The notes: generated by a model not told the origin, from the sequence alone. DNA of 64,000 nucleotides from AC-32 sp963755635 (GCA_963755635.1 CAVWKS010000021.1:1-64000); one strand, 5' to 3'; positions 48,135 to 56,513 are shown, numbered from the stretch's first letter. Made by a program: numbers and translations.

Positions 48135-49078
48135 CAGGACGAGGAGCGCTCCCGCTTGGCTTGCTCGTTCTCGGCCTTGAGCTGCTCGAGCTCCTTCTCG
48201 AGCGCGATCATCTTCAGCTCGCGGCCGACCACGACCTCCTCGAACTTCTCGAGGTCGAGGATCTTCTCCTGCAGCTCCGTCTTCGACTGCTCGAGGTCGC
48301 GCACGACCGCTTCGTAGGCACGCATGTCGCGGAGCACGCCGATCGCGCCGATCACGTTCCCGTCGCCGTCCCGCAGGGCGGAGGCGTTGAGGCTGGTCGG
48401 GATCACCTCGCCGGTCGCCGCCCGCGGGTTGAGAAGGGCGTTGCGGGTGACGCCGCGCTCGACCACCTCGCGCAATGCGGCCGTGAACTCGAGGGTCTCC
48501 TCCTCGCTGATGAAGCGCGAGAGCGACTGCTCGACCACCTCGTCCCGGCGGAAGCCGAGCAGCTCGGAGACGGCGTCGTTGGCCTCGAGGATCTTGCCCT
48601 CGAGGTCGGAGACGAAGACCGGGTCGGGCGCGTTCTTGATCAGGCTCTCGGCGTAGGCGCGCGCCTTGTCCAGCTCGCGCATGTCGCGGAGGACGCCGAT
48701 CGCGCCGATCACCGAGCCGTCCGCGTCTCTCAACGCGGATGCGTTCAGCGTCGTGGGAATGACCTCTCCCGAGGCGCTGCGCGGATTCAGCACCGCGTTT
48801 CGGGTGACACCGCGCTCGACCACCTCGCGCAGGGCGGCCGTGAACTCGCGGGTCTCCTCGGGGCTGATGAAGCGCGAGAGCGATTGCTCGACGACCTCGT
48901 CCTGCCGGAAGCCGAGCAGCTGAGAGACCGCGTCGTTCGCCTGCAGGATCTTGCCTTCGAGGTCGGAGACGAAAACGGGGTCGGGCGCGTTCTTGATGAT
49001 GATGTCCGCCGCCAGCGCGCCGCGTGCGGCAGCGCCATCGGTCTGCGCTCGGACAGGGGTCAAGACCTTCTTGGCCAT
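48134..49078 (-). CDS. Double-PAS sensor protein with coiled-coil tail
   Basis: 314 residues. After a leader (MAKKVLTPVRAQTDG) come two nearly identical PAS domains, about 28-135 and 145-255, both with NAPDPVFVSDLEGKIL, NDAVSxLLGF and VIGAIGVLRDMR. A charged coiled coil follows (LEQSKTELQEKILDLEKFEEV in part; ALEKELEQLKAENEQAKRE). There is no catalytic domain, so it should act by binding the kinase encoded next. The two domains are also alike at DNA level, so the duplication is young. Confidence 0.88.
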   Translation of the reverse strand: MAKKVLTPVRAQTDGAAARGALAADIIIKNAPDPVFVSDLEGKILQANDAVSQLLGFRQDEVVEQSLSRFISPEETREFTAALREVVERGVTRNAVLNPRSASGEVIPTTLNASALRDADGSVIGAIGVLRDMRELDKARAYAESLIKNAPDPVFVSDLEGKILEANDAVSELLGFRRDEVVEQSLSRFISEEETLEFTAALREVVERGVTRNALLNPRAATGEVIPTSLNASALRDGDGNVIGAIGVLRDMRAYEAVVRDLEQSKTELQEKILDLEKFEEVVVGRELKMIALEKELEQLKAENEQAKRERSSS

Positions 49079-49109
49079 GAGCCTTCCTCCGAAATTGTTT
49101 GGGCGGCGA

Positions 49110-49605
49110 TGACGCGGGGCTTACGCGCTGCATTGTGCGCATGGCGCATGTTCGAGCAGCCGTCGCGCCGATCACCGAACCGTCCGCGTCTCTCAGAGCG
49201 GATGCGTTCAGCGTCGTGGGAATGACCTCTCCCGACGCGCTGCGCGGGTTGAGCACCGCGTTGCGGGTGATCGCCGCGCTCGATCACCTCGCGCAGGGCG
49301 GCCGTGAACTCGCGCGTCTCCTCGGGGCAGATGAAGCGCGAGAGCGACGGCTCGACCACCTCGTCCAGGCGGAGGCCGAGCAGGCGCGGCGAGACCCGCG
49401 TCGTTCGCCTGGCAGGATCTTGCCTTCGAGATCCGAGACGAACACGGGGTCGGGCGCGTTCTTGGGAATGATGATGTCCGCCGCCAGCGCGCCGCGCGCG
49501 GCAGCGCCGTCCGTCTGCGCTCGAACAGGGGTGCAGGACCTTCTTGGCCAGGAGCCTGCGGCCATGCCAAGGCCTCTGCAGCGAAGAATTGTTTAGGCCG
49601 CGATG
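49110..49605 (-). pseudogene. Decayed tandem copy of the PAS gene start
   Basis: This stretch repeats the leader and first PAS domain of the gene at 48134-49078, including its upstream bases (compare GTTTGGGCGGCGATGACGCG with GTTTAGGCCGCGATGACGCG). Readable parts are VRAQTDGAAARGALAADIII and NAPDPVFVSDLEGKIL. Several one-base changes then throw the frame. It is not expected to make a full domain. Together with PAS1 and PAS2 it makes three tandem PAS units. Confidence 0.8.
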
Positions 49606-49660
49606 ACGCGCCCGGGCAACGCGCGGCACCTTCTGTAGCAGCGTAAGCCCTTTCGATCAA

Positions 49661-49700
49661 GGGAGCCGGCCGGACTCGAACCGACCGAGCTGTGAGTGCT
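49661..49700 (-). other. tRNA-Sec-like 3' fragment
   Basis: Reads GCTCGGTCGGTTCGAGTCCGGC on minus, 21 of 22 bases identical to the end of the tRNA-Sec gene at 52576-52668 (variable-arm end, T arm), then CGGCTCCC like an acceptor strand. Similarity also extends weakly into the long variable arm. Just upstream, GGGAGTCG at 49717-49724 could pair with the acceptor. A remnant of tRNA-Sec is the simplest reading. Confidence 0.6.
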
Positions 49701-49956
49701 ACCGACGAAAGCCGGCCGACTCCCTCAGGAGCGCGATCGTCCTGCGCACCTCGTCCACATGCGCGGCCCCGAGCGCCTCGTCCTCGAGGAGGAAGCGCTC
49801 GAGCACCCGCACGAGCGCCTCGCAAGCCGCCGGGGGGAGCACGTCGCGCTGGTCGGCCGCCCGCCGCATCTCCTCGTGCCAGCTGTGGGCGTACCCGCAA
49901 TCGAAGGTGGTGTCGGCGGCCGCTTCCATCACCTGGATAGTGGTCGCCTGCACCTG
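49699..49956 (-). CDS. Small hypothetical protein
   Basis: About 85 residues from GTG 49956; ATG 49929 is possible, and a longer frame reaches into sdhA. It reads VQATTIQVMEAAADTTFDCG in part, HSWHEEMRRAADQRDVLPP, ALVRVLERFLLEDEALGAAH and ends RESAGFRR. It is helical with no recognised family. The last codons overlap the 5' arm of the tRNA-like structure. Confidence 0.45.
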   Translation of the reverse strand, partial: QVQATTIQVMEAAADTTFDCGYAHSWHEEMRRAADQRDVLPPAACEALVRVLERFLLEDEALGAAHVDEVRRTIALLRESAGFRR

Positions 49957-50024
49957 CTCGCGGCGTCCGTACTCGGCCACAATCCGCGCCCCGAAAGGGT
50001 GAATTGCGTAACTACCTGATGCCG

Positions 50025-51704
50025 CTAGTAGCTCCGCTCCTCCGGCTGCCACTTGGTGAGCGTCACCGGCTTCCAGCTGAGGCGAGGGCCGTCGTCCCAG
50101 CGGATGACCGAGTGCTTGAGGAAGTTCTCGTCGTCGCGCGCGGGAAAGTCATCCGGGCGGGAGTGCGCGCCGCGGCTCTCCCTTCGCGCGATCCCGGCTT
50201 CGAGCATGCAGGCCGCGAGATCGAGCATCGAGCCGAGCTCGAGCGCCTGGGTGAGGTCGCTGTTGAACACGCGACCTTTGTCCTCGACGACGACGCTGCG
50301 GTAGCGCTCGCGCAGCTGCTCGATGATCTCCCGCTGCTCGAGCATCGGCTGCTCCCGGCGGAAGAGGCCGAAGTTGCGGTGCATCGACGCCGCCAGCTCG
50401 TCGCGAATCGCCCACGGCCGCTCGCCGGTCGAGCGGTCGAGCAGGGCGCGTAGCTCCCGCTCGGCGTCTCGCTCGAGCGACTCCGGCACCGTGACGGTGG
50501 TATGCCCGTGCGCCCACTCTGCGGCGGCGCGACCGGCACGCCTCCCGAACGTGATCGTCTCCATCAGCGAGTTCCCGCCGAGGCGGTTCGCGCCGTGAAC
50601 GGAGACGCAGGCGCACTCTCCTGCCGCGTACAGACCCTCCAGCTCGGTGAGGCCGTCGGCATCGGTGTCGATGCCGCCCATGTGGTAGTGCGCGCCCGGC
50701 CGGACCGGGATCGGCTCCTGGATGGGATCGACGCCCGCGAAGGTCATCGACACCTCGCGCGTCCCGTGCAGGAGCTCGACGATCTTGTCCCGGCCGAGAT
50801 GACGAAGGTCGAGGAGCACGCTGCCGTTGACGCCGCGCCCCTCGTCGATCTCGGTCTGCTCGGAACGCGAGACGACGTCGCGGCTGGCGAGCTCCATCGC
50901 GTTCGGTGCGTAGCGCTGCATGAACCGCTCGCCGTCGGCGTTCAGCAGCGTGCCGCCTTCGCCGCGGCAGCCCTCGGTGATGAGGATGCCGCTCGGGAAG
51001 AGCGTCGTCGGATGGAACTGCATGAACTCGACGTCCTCGAGCGGGACGCCTGCGTGCAGGGCCATCGCCGCGCCGTCCGCGGTGCAGGCGTAGGCGTTCG
51101 TCGTTCCCGCGTAGAGGCGGCCGGCGCCACCAGTGGCGACGATGACCGTCTTCGCCCCGATCGACTGCAGGCCGCCGTTCAGCAGGTCCCACGCGATCAC
51201 TCCCTGGCAGCGGCCGTCGTCGACGACCAGCTTCCAGCCGAAGAACTCCTCGTACACCTTCAGCTCCCGCTTCAGCAGCTGCTCGTAGCAGACGTGGAGC
51301 AGGACGTGGCCGGTGATGTCGGCCGAGTAGATGGCACGCGGGTTCGAGGCGGCGCCGAACGGGCGCTGCGCGATCCGGCCCTGCTCGTCGCGGGAGAAGA
51401 TGCAGCCCCATTCCTCGAGCTCGTAGATGTCGCCGGGTGCCTCCGCAGTGAAGACCTCGATCGCGTCCTGGTCGCCCAGGAAGTCGGAGCCTTTCACCGT
51501 GTCGAACGCATGCTGCTCCGGCGTGTCGGCCGTCGCGTTTCCGAGCGCCGCGTTAATGCCTCCCTCGGCCGCGCCCGAGTGGCTGCGCGTCGGATGGAGC
51601 TTCGAGACCAGCGCCACGTCGGCGCCGGCGTCGTGCGCCGCGATGGCGGCCCGCATGCCCGCCAGACCGGCGCCGATCACCAGCACTTCGTGCTGCTCGA
51701 TCAT
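50025..51704 (-). CDS. sdhA: Succinate dehydrogenase/fumarate reductase flavoprotein subunit
   Basis: 559 residues. FAD-binding start VLVIGAGLAGMRAAIAAHDAG; the covalent-FAD His is in TRSHSGAAEGGINAAL; substrate and catalytic parts are FMQFHPTTLFPSG, TEGCRGEGGTLLN, HYHMGGIDTD and GANRLGGNSLMETITFGRRAG in part. The capping-domain Arg (RPDDFPARDDENFL region) and a complete C-terminus are present. No iron-sulfur or membrane subunit lies beside it, so this is an orphan copy, or the partners are elsewhere. SdhA and FrdA cannot be told apart here. Confidence 0.92.
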   Translation of the reverse strand: MIEQHEVLVIGAGLAGMRAAIAAHDAGADVALVSKLHPTRSHSGAAEGGINAALGNATADTPEQHAFDTVKGSDFLGDQDAIEVFTAEAPGDIYELEEWGCIFSRDEQGRIAQRPFGAASNPRAIYSADITGHVLLHVCYEQLLKRELKVYEEFFGWKLVVDDGRCQGVIAWDLLNGGLQSIGAKTVIVATGGAGRLYAGTTNAYACTADGAAMALHAGVPLEDVEFMQFHPTTLFPSGILITEGCRGEGGTLLNADGERFMQRYAPNAMELASRDVVSRSEQTEIDEGRGVNGSVLLDLRHLGRDKIVELLHGTREVSMTFAGVDPIQEPIPVRPGAHYHMGGIDTDADGLTELEGLYAAGECACVSVHGANRLGGNSLMETITFGRRAGRAAAEWAHGHTTVTVPESLERDAERELRALLDRSTGERPWAIRDELAASMHRNFGLFRREQPMLEQREIIEQLRERYRSVVVEDKGRVFNSDLTQALELGSMLDLAACMLEAGIARRESRGAHSRPDDFPARDDENFLKHSVIRWDDGPRLSWKPVTLTKWQPEERSY

Positions 51705-51837
51705 GTCTTGGAAATCTACTCGGCCGAGTCAGAGATGAAGCGCCTGAGATGCGCGCCCGGACAGGATGCGCCCGACAACCCCGCTCGGGCGCCCGTCGCC
51801 GCTTGACTGGATCCGCCCGGCGCTCTAGCGTCGGGGC

Positions 51838-52464
51838 GTGGCCTGCAGGGTCGTTTGCATCTCGCACGCTACGGGCGCGGGAGGCGAAGAGGTCGGTCGA
51901 CTCGTCGCCGAGCGCCTCGACTTCCTCTACGTCGACGAGGAGATCGTCGCTCGCGCAGCGGCCAAGGGAGGAATTGGGCCAGCCGAGGTTGCAGACGAGG
52001 AGCGGCGAAAGTCGCTCGCGGCCCGGCTGCTCGAGGCGATTGCACAAGGTGGAGGCGAGGCGGCGTGGGCGGTAGGGGGCCCGCCTCGAACCGGCGAGGG
52101 GTTCGCGAGCGACGAGGTGCGTGCTTTGATCCGCGAGACGATCGAACAGACGGCGGCCCGCGGAAGGGTAGTCATCGTTGCGCACGCCGCCTCGCGTGCG
52201 CTTCCTGAGGGGCCACATGCGCTTCGGGTGCTCGTCACAGCTTCCCCGGCCAAGAGAGCAAGCCGGCTCTGCGAAGAAGAGGGGATCGACCCGAAGCAGG
52301 CCGCCCGAGCGGTGAAGGATGCGGACGCAAATAGGCGCGACTACCTGAAGCGCTTCTACGACGTCGCCGAGGAGCGCCCGACCGACTACGACGTGGTGAT
52401 CAACACCGATGTCCTGTCACCCGAGCAGACCGCGGATCTGGTCTCTCGGGCTGCTTCCGGCTAG
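51838..52464 (+). CDS. Cytidylate kinase-like family protein
   Basis: 208 residues from GTG 51838. It starts RVVCISHATGAGGEEVGRLVAERL (in part), a P-loop-type start in which the usual GxGxxS/T is ATGAGGEE, so the classic GKS/T Lys is absent. LDFLYVDEEIVARAAAKGG matches the family of cytidylate-kinase-like proteins; RVVIVAHAASRALPEG and LRVLVTASPAKRASRL follow. It may be a kinase of a small molecule; true CMP kinase is unlikely. Confidence 0.75.
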   Translation: MACRVVCISHATGAGGEEVGRLVAERLDFLYVDEEIVARAAAKGGIGPAEVADEERRKSLAARLLEAIAQGGGEAAWAVGGPPRTGEGFASDEVRALIRETIEQTAARGRVVIVAHAASRALPEGPHALRVLVTASPAKRASRLCEEEGIDPKQAARAVKDADANRRDYLKRFYDVAEERPTDYDVVINTDVLSPEQTADLVSRAASG

Positions 52465-52575
52465 CGGCCCCGGCTCCTCTCCAGACGCGGAGGTCGGGTC
52501 GCTTCTTCATTTGCGCACCAGCGAGCCCCGTCTCAGCTCGGTCGCGCCGAGGGTGGGCGCGCCGGTCGCACTTAG

Positions 52576-52668
52576 CGGAGCGGCGCCGGAGTCGAACCGA
52601 CCGAGCCGTGGGTTGCACGACCGCACTGGTTTTGAAGACCAGCTGGGCCACCGGGCCCGTGCCGCTCC
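52576..52668 (-). tRNA. selC: tRNA-Sec (anticodon UCA)
   Basis: 93 bases without encoded CCA. It has an 8-bp acceptor (GGAGCGGC with GCCGCTCC), discriminator G, a D arm with a short 4-base loop, an anticodon arm CTGGT-CTTCAAA-ACCAG with anticodon TCA, a long variable arm (GTCGTG/CACGGC stem) and a 5-bp T stem around TTCGACT. The 8+5 acceptor/T arrangement and long variable arm are the marks of bacterial tRNA-Sec, which SelA charges and SelB delivers at UGA. selB and selA are 1-5 kb away. Confidence 0.95.
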
Positions 52669-52808
52669 GACCCGAGCGTAGCGTCGCCGGCTCCGCGTCC
52701 GCTAGCCGCGCCTGCCTCTTTCTACTGAGCAACTAAGCGGAAAGTAGCCGATGCGATATCACCCTGGGTACGACAGCCTCCCTGGCGGACCCCAAGGAGG
52801 TGGACAAG

Positions 52809-53804
52809 ATGAAGCTTCGATGGGCAGTTGCGGTGATCGCAGTTGCTGCTTTCGGCGCGGTTCCGGCATTTGCCGCACCCGCGCTCGTGAACCAGGGAAG
52901 CGCTATCGGACCGACACTCACCAAGATCGTCTACACGAGTAAGGCCGACGGCCAGACGGACATCTACACGATGGACGCGTACGGCAAGAACGTCTTCAAC
53001 GTCTCGCACGACAAGACGATCGGCCTTCGCGCCGATGTCGAGCCCGTGTGGTCGCCGAGTGGCAACCTCGTCGTGTTCGAGCGGCAGTTCGCCAAGGGCG
53101 GCGCCGTCTTGATGGTGGCGAACGCCGACGGCTCGAACCTGCACGCGCTCACGCCGAGCCTCGCGCCGGGTGTGTGGAACTGCCACCCGAGCTGGGCGGA
53201 CAATGACACGGTCTACTTCACCAGCAACCGTGACGGGAACTTCGATCTCTACTCCGTCATGGCCTCGGGCAAAGCCCTGACGCAGCTGACGAAGACTTCC
53301 GCGCCCGTCCAGAACCTCGGCCCGGCGATCTCGCCTGACGGGAAGACGGTCGTCTTCTCGCGGACGGGAGCGCCCTGGGGAGGCAACGGGCTGTACCTGC
53401 TCAAGCTGGGCAACGGCGCGCTCGTGCATCTCACCGCCGACTGGCAGGGCCAGACGTACTTCGACCCGGCCTGGTCGTCCAACGGCGCGCAGATCGCGTT
53501 CGCGAGCAACATGATGGGCTCGAACGACATCTGGCTGATCAACAGCGGCAGCAGCCCGATCAGCACGATGCAGAACCCCCTGCGGCTGACGTACAGCAAG
53601 TTCAGCGAAGTCCATCCGGCCTTCTCGCCGGACGGTCGTAGGATCGCGTTCGTCAGCGACAGGACCGGCGCGACCGAGATCTACACGATGCCCGCTCAGG
53701 GCAGCGCCGCACCGGTGGCGACCCAGCTCACGTTCGACAAGGCCTTCAAGGCCGACCCGAGCTGGCACATCGTCACGATCGGGCCGTACCAGGCAATCGG
53801 CTAG
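52809..53804 (+). CDS. Secreted TolB-like beta-propeller protein
   Basis: 331 residues; ATG 52809 is preceded by AAGGAGG at a good distance. Signal peptide MKLRWAVAVIAVAAFGAVPAFA, in part, cut near AFAAPA. Repeated PD40/WD40-like blades follow: IVYTSKADGQTDIYTMDAYG in part, PVWSPSGNLVVFE, PAISPDGKTVVFSR, PAWSSNGAQIAFASN, PAFSPDGRRIAFVSD. This is TolB-type, but TolB's N-terminal domain and Pal/TolA partners are absent. Possibly carbohydrate or protein binding outside the cell. Confidence 0.85.
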   Translation: MKLRWAVAVIAVAAFGAVPAFAAPALVNQGSAIGPTLTKIVYTSKADGQTDIYTMDAYGKNVFNVSHDKTIGLRADVEPVWSPSGNLVVFERQFAKGGAVLMVANADGSNLHALTPSLAPGVWNCHPSWADNDTVYFTSNRDGNFDLYSVMASGKALTQLTKTSAPVQNLGPAISPDGKTVVFSRTGAPWGGNGLYLLKLGNGALVHLTADWQGQTYFDPAWSSNGAQIAFASNMMGSNDIWLINSGSSPISTMQNPLRLTYSKFSEVHPAFSPDGRRIAFVSDRTGATEIYTMPAQGSAAPVATQLTFDKAFKADPSWHIVTIGPYQAIG

Positions 53805-53826
53805 CCGGCTCGACTCTCGTGGGAGA

Positions 53827-53848
53827 GGCCCGCTGCGGCGGGCCTTTT
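53827..53848 (+). terminator. Rho-independent terminator after the TolB-like gene
   Basis: GGCCCGC-TGCG-GCGGGCC followed by TTTT: a 7-bp perfect GC stem, tight loop and T-run, 22 bases after the stop. It also lies at the end of the convergent selB gene. Confidence 0.8.
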
Positions 53849-53859
53849 CCGTTTGTGGG

Positions 53860-55569
53860 TCAGCCCCGGGTTGCGGAGCGGCGCAGGACGCGCTCGTCGC
53901 CGACGCGCCGGGTGAGGCCGTCCGCGTCGAAGCGCTCGAGGAGGAGCTGGGCGGTCCTGCGCGAGATGCCCAGGGCGTCGCGGAAGCCGGCGAGCGTGAT
54001 CGGCGCGAGCTCGTGCAGTGCCTCGCGGCCCCGGTCGTAGAGCTCGGTCGAGACGGCGAGGCCGTCGCCGACGCGCTTCAGGCGGCCCTCGGCCTCGAGG
54101 TACGCGGCAAGCTCGCGGTCCTCGAGCCGGACGAGGTCGTTGCCTGCGAGCTGCGCTTCCAGCTCGGCCGCCGCGCCGGCCTTCTCGCCGAGCTTCGGCG
54201 CAGCGCCGGGCAGGTACGCCTTCCCGCCGCGCCGTTCGACGTGGAGCAGCTGCAGCACCGACGGCGCCCACGGCTCGGGCGGGAGCAGCTCGGCGAGCGG
54301 CAGGCCAGGGTCGAGGGGGGCCGTTTCGGCTCGCTGCCTGAGGCGCTCGCGGGCTTCGGCGCGCACCTCTTCGAGCCACTCGGGCGCAAAGAACCAGTCG
54401 CCTGCCTGCTCGAGCGCCGCGAGGCCGCGGGCCAGCTCTGCCGGGGAGAAGAGCCCGCGCGCCTGCAGGCTCGGCCCGCTGACGGGCTCGCGCACGAGCG
54501 CGCGAACGATCTCGACCGGGTCGCCGTGCTCGAGCAGCTCGAGCCGTTGCGGGTCGAAGGCGCGCGGCGGCGCCGGGTCGAGCACTGTGCCGCCGCCGAC
54601 GGTGGTCTCGGCTCGGAGCACCACGCGGTCGCCGCGCGCGGCGACGATCGGCTCGCGCAGGCGTAGCTGGGCGAAGCGGCCCTCGCGGACGACGCGCGCT
54701 GCGACGTCCGCGGTTCCGAGGTGGACGGTCACCGCCGCCGGGACCGGCTCGAGCTCTTCCAGCACGACGTCGAGCCGCCACGTCACCGGGTAGTGGCCCG
54801 GCTCGACGAGCGCGTCGCCGCGTCGCAGCTTCGTCCGCTCGATGCCGGGCAGGTTGACCGCCACCCGCTGGCCCGCCTCGGCCCGCAGGACGTCGAGGTC
54901 GTGCACCTGCACGCTGCGGGCCCGCGTCCGCAGGCCAGACGGCTCGACGCGGAGCTCGTCGCCGGGCGCGATCGAGCCCGACCAAAGCGTGCCGGTGACG
55001 ACGGTGCCGATCCCGGTCAGCGTGAACGAGCGGTCGATGTAGAGCCGGGTCGCTCCGGTCGAGCGGTCGCGCTCGGCTTCCCCTGCGGTGCGGCGCAGCG
55101 CCTCGCGCAGGTCGTCGAGGCCCTGGCCCGTCTTCGCGCTGACCGAGACGACCTCGGCGTCGGGGACGAGCTCCTGCGCCTCGGCGACCGCCAGCTCGAG
55201 CGTCTCCGCGTCGACCGCGTCGGCCTTCGTCACCGCGACGACGCCTCGATCGACCCCGAGCAGGCGGAGGATCGCGAGGTGCTCGTGCGTCTGGGGCCGC
55301 GCGCCTTCGCCCGCGTCGATCACGAGCAGAAAGAGGTCGATTCCCGTCGCGCCGGCGACCATCGTCCGCACGAAGCGCTCGTGCCCGGGAACGTCGACGA
55401 GCGAGAGCCGCAGCCCGTCGCCGAGCTCGAGCGGCGCGTAGCCGAGCGCGATCGAGATCCCGCGCTCCTGCTCCTCGGGCAGCCGGTCGGTGTCCTTGCC
55501 GGTCAGGGCTCGGACGAGCCACGTCTTGCCGTGGTCGATGTGGCCGGCGGTGCCGACGGTCAGCGGCAC
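53860..55569 (-). CDS. selB: Selenocysteine-specific elongation factor
   Basis: 569 residues from GTG 55569. SelB carries Sec-tRNA to a UGA followed by a SECIS hairpin. The G domain has G1 GTAGHIDHGKTWLVRAL, G2 ERGISIALGYAPLEL, G3 VDVPGHERFVRTM, G4 VTKAD and the EF-Tu-like domains 2 and 3 (LYIDRSFTLTGIGTVVTGTLW in part; ERTKLRRGDALVEPG). From about residue 370 winged-helix domains follow, ending LGISRRTAQLLLERFDADGLTRR in part, for SECIS binding. The start overlaps the O-methyltransferase stop by 10 bases. Confidence 0.96.
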   Translation of the reverse strand: MPLTVGTAGHIDHGKTWLVRALTGKDTDRLPEEQERGISIALGYAPLELGDGLRLSLVDVPGHERFVRTMVAGATGIDLFLLVIDAGEGARPQTHEHLAILRLLGVDRGVVAVTKADAVDAETLELAVAEAQELVPDAEVVSVSAKTGQGLDDLREALRRTAGEAERDRSTGATRLYIDRSFTLTGIGTVVTGTLWSGSIAPGDELRVEPSGLRTRARSVQVHDLDVLRAEAGQRVAVNLPGIERTKLRRGDALVEPGHYPVTWRLDVVLEELEPVPAAVTVHLGTADVAARVVREGRFAQLRLREPIVAARGDRVVLRAETTVGGGTVLDPAPPRAFDPQRLELLEHGDPVEIVRALVREPVSGPSLQARGLFSPAELARGLAALEQAGDWFFAPEWLEEVRAEARERLRQRAETAPLDPGLPLAELLPPEPWAPSVLQLLHVERRGGKAYLPGAAPKLGEKAGAAAELEAQLAGNDLVRLEDRELAAYLEAEGRLKRVGDGLAVSTELYDRGREALHELAPITLAGFRDALGISRRTAQLLLERFDADGLTRRVGDERVLRRSATRG

Positions 55570-56513
55570 GGCGCCGCCTCGACCAGCCGCTCGTGGAACC
55601 GGACCGGCTCGAAACCGCCGCGCTCGAGGAGCTCGCGCCATTGCTGCTCGTCGCGCTCGCGCCCGCGGAACATCGCGAGCATGAGGAGGTCGAGCCACTT
55701 CGGGCCGAAGGGCTCGTTGCCCGGGGGAACGACTGCGTCGACGATGAGCAGGCGAGCGTCGTCGGGCGCGGCGGCGCGGATGGTTCGCAGGATCGCCGCC
55801 GCGGGCTCGTCGTCCCAGTCGTGGAGGATCGTGCCGAGGATGTAGACGTCCCCGCGCGGCACGCGCTCGAAGAAGTTGCCGGCCACGAAATCGATCCGGT
55901 CGCCGAGAGCGGCTTCGTCGCGCACGGTCTCCGGCAGATCGAACACGATGCCCCGCAGGCCCGGTTGCCTGCGCAGGAGCTCGGTCAGGAGGGAGCCGTT
56001 GCCGCCTCCAACGTCGACGACGGTCTCGTCGCCGCGCCACTCGATCGCGTCGAAGCGCTCGACCCGCTGCTCCTTCCCCTGCGCCATCGCGCGGTCGAAG
56101 GAGGCGCGCTCTTCCGGATGAGAGGCGAGCCAGCTCCAGAAGTCCGCGCCGAAGACCCGCTCGAAGGTGGCCTCGCCGCTCGCGTCGAGCTCTCCGATCG
56201 CGCGGAGCCAGTCGCCCCCGAACAGATGGGCGAAGTCGTTCCAGCCGTCGGCCAGCAGGACCTCCGACGCCGGCGTGTTGCGGAAGACGCCGCGGTCACC
56301 CTCGGCGAAGACGCCGTCGCTTGCGAGTGCGCGCAGCAGCCTGTGCAGCGTGTCCGCGTCGCTTCCGGTCTGGCGGGCGAGCTCGTCAACCGTCTGCGGG
56401 CCGCCGGCAAGCCGCTGCGCGACCCCGAGGTCGGCCACGATCGCGAGCGCCCGCGTCCTCAACGCACCGCGCAGACAATCCCAGATGACTTCCTCCGGCG
56501 CGGGCTCGCTCAT
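55560..56513 (-). CDS. O-methyltransferase-family protein between selA and selB
   Basis: 317 residues. N-terminal winged-helix dimerisation domain (TRALAIVADLGVAQRLAGGP, in part; DADTLHRLLRALASDGVFAEGD in part), then the SAM domain: DETVVDVGGGNGSLLTELLRR in part, IVFDLPETV, VPRGDVYILGTILHDWDDEPA in part with the COMT-type catalytic His in LHDWDD. This is the plant-COMT/TcmN-like group of small-molecule O-methylases. It overlaps both sel genes (ATGA with selA), so it is made with them; no such enzyme has a known role in Sec insertion. Confidence 0.88.
   Translation of the reverse strand: MSEPAPEEVIWDCLRGALRTRALAIVADLGVAQRLAGGPQTVDELARQTGSDADTLHRLLRALASDGVFAEGDRGVFRNTPASEVLLADGWNDFAHLFGGDWLRAIGELDASGEATFERVFGADFWSWLASHPEERASFDRAMAQGKEQRVERFDAIEWRGDETVVDVGGGNGSLLTELLRRQPGLRGIVFDLPETVRDEAALGDRIDFVAGNFFERVPRGDVYILGTILHDWDDEPAAAILRTIRAAAPDDARLLIVDAVVPPGNEPFGPKWLDLLMLAMFRGRERDEQQWRELLERGGFEPVRFHERLVEAAPCR

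Noticed and set aside
52465..52575. Possible terminator or small RNA downstream of tRNA-Sec
   Set aside because: Only a 5-bp stem (CTCGG/CCGAG) without T-run; not enough to annotate.
49661..52668. Active mobile element at tRNA-Sec
   Set aside because: No integrase, transposase, excisionase or terminal repeats; only the tRNA fragment supports an old event.
53801..55522. Long Arg/Ala-rich open frame over selB
   Set aside because: Shadow frame typical of very GC-rich DNA; the real protein is SelB in the other frame.
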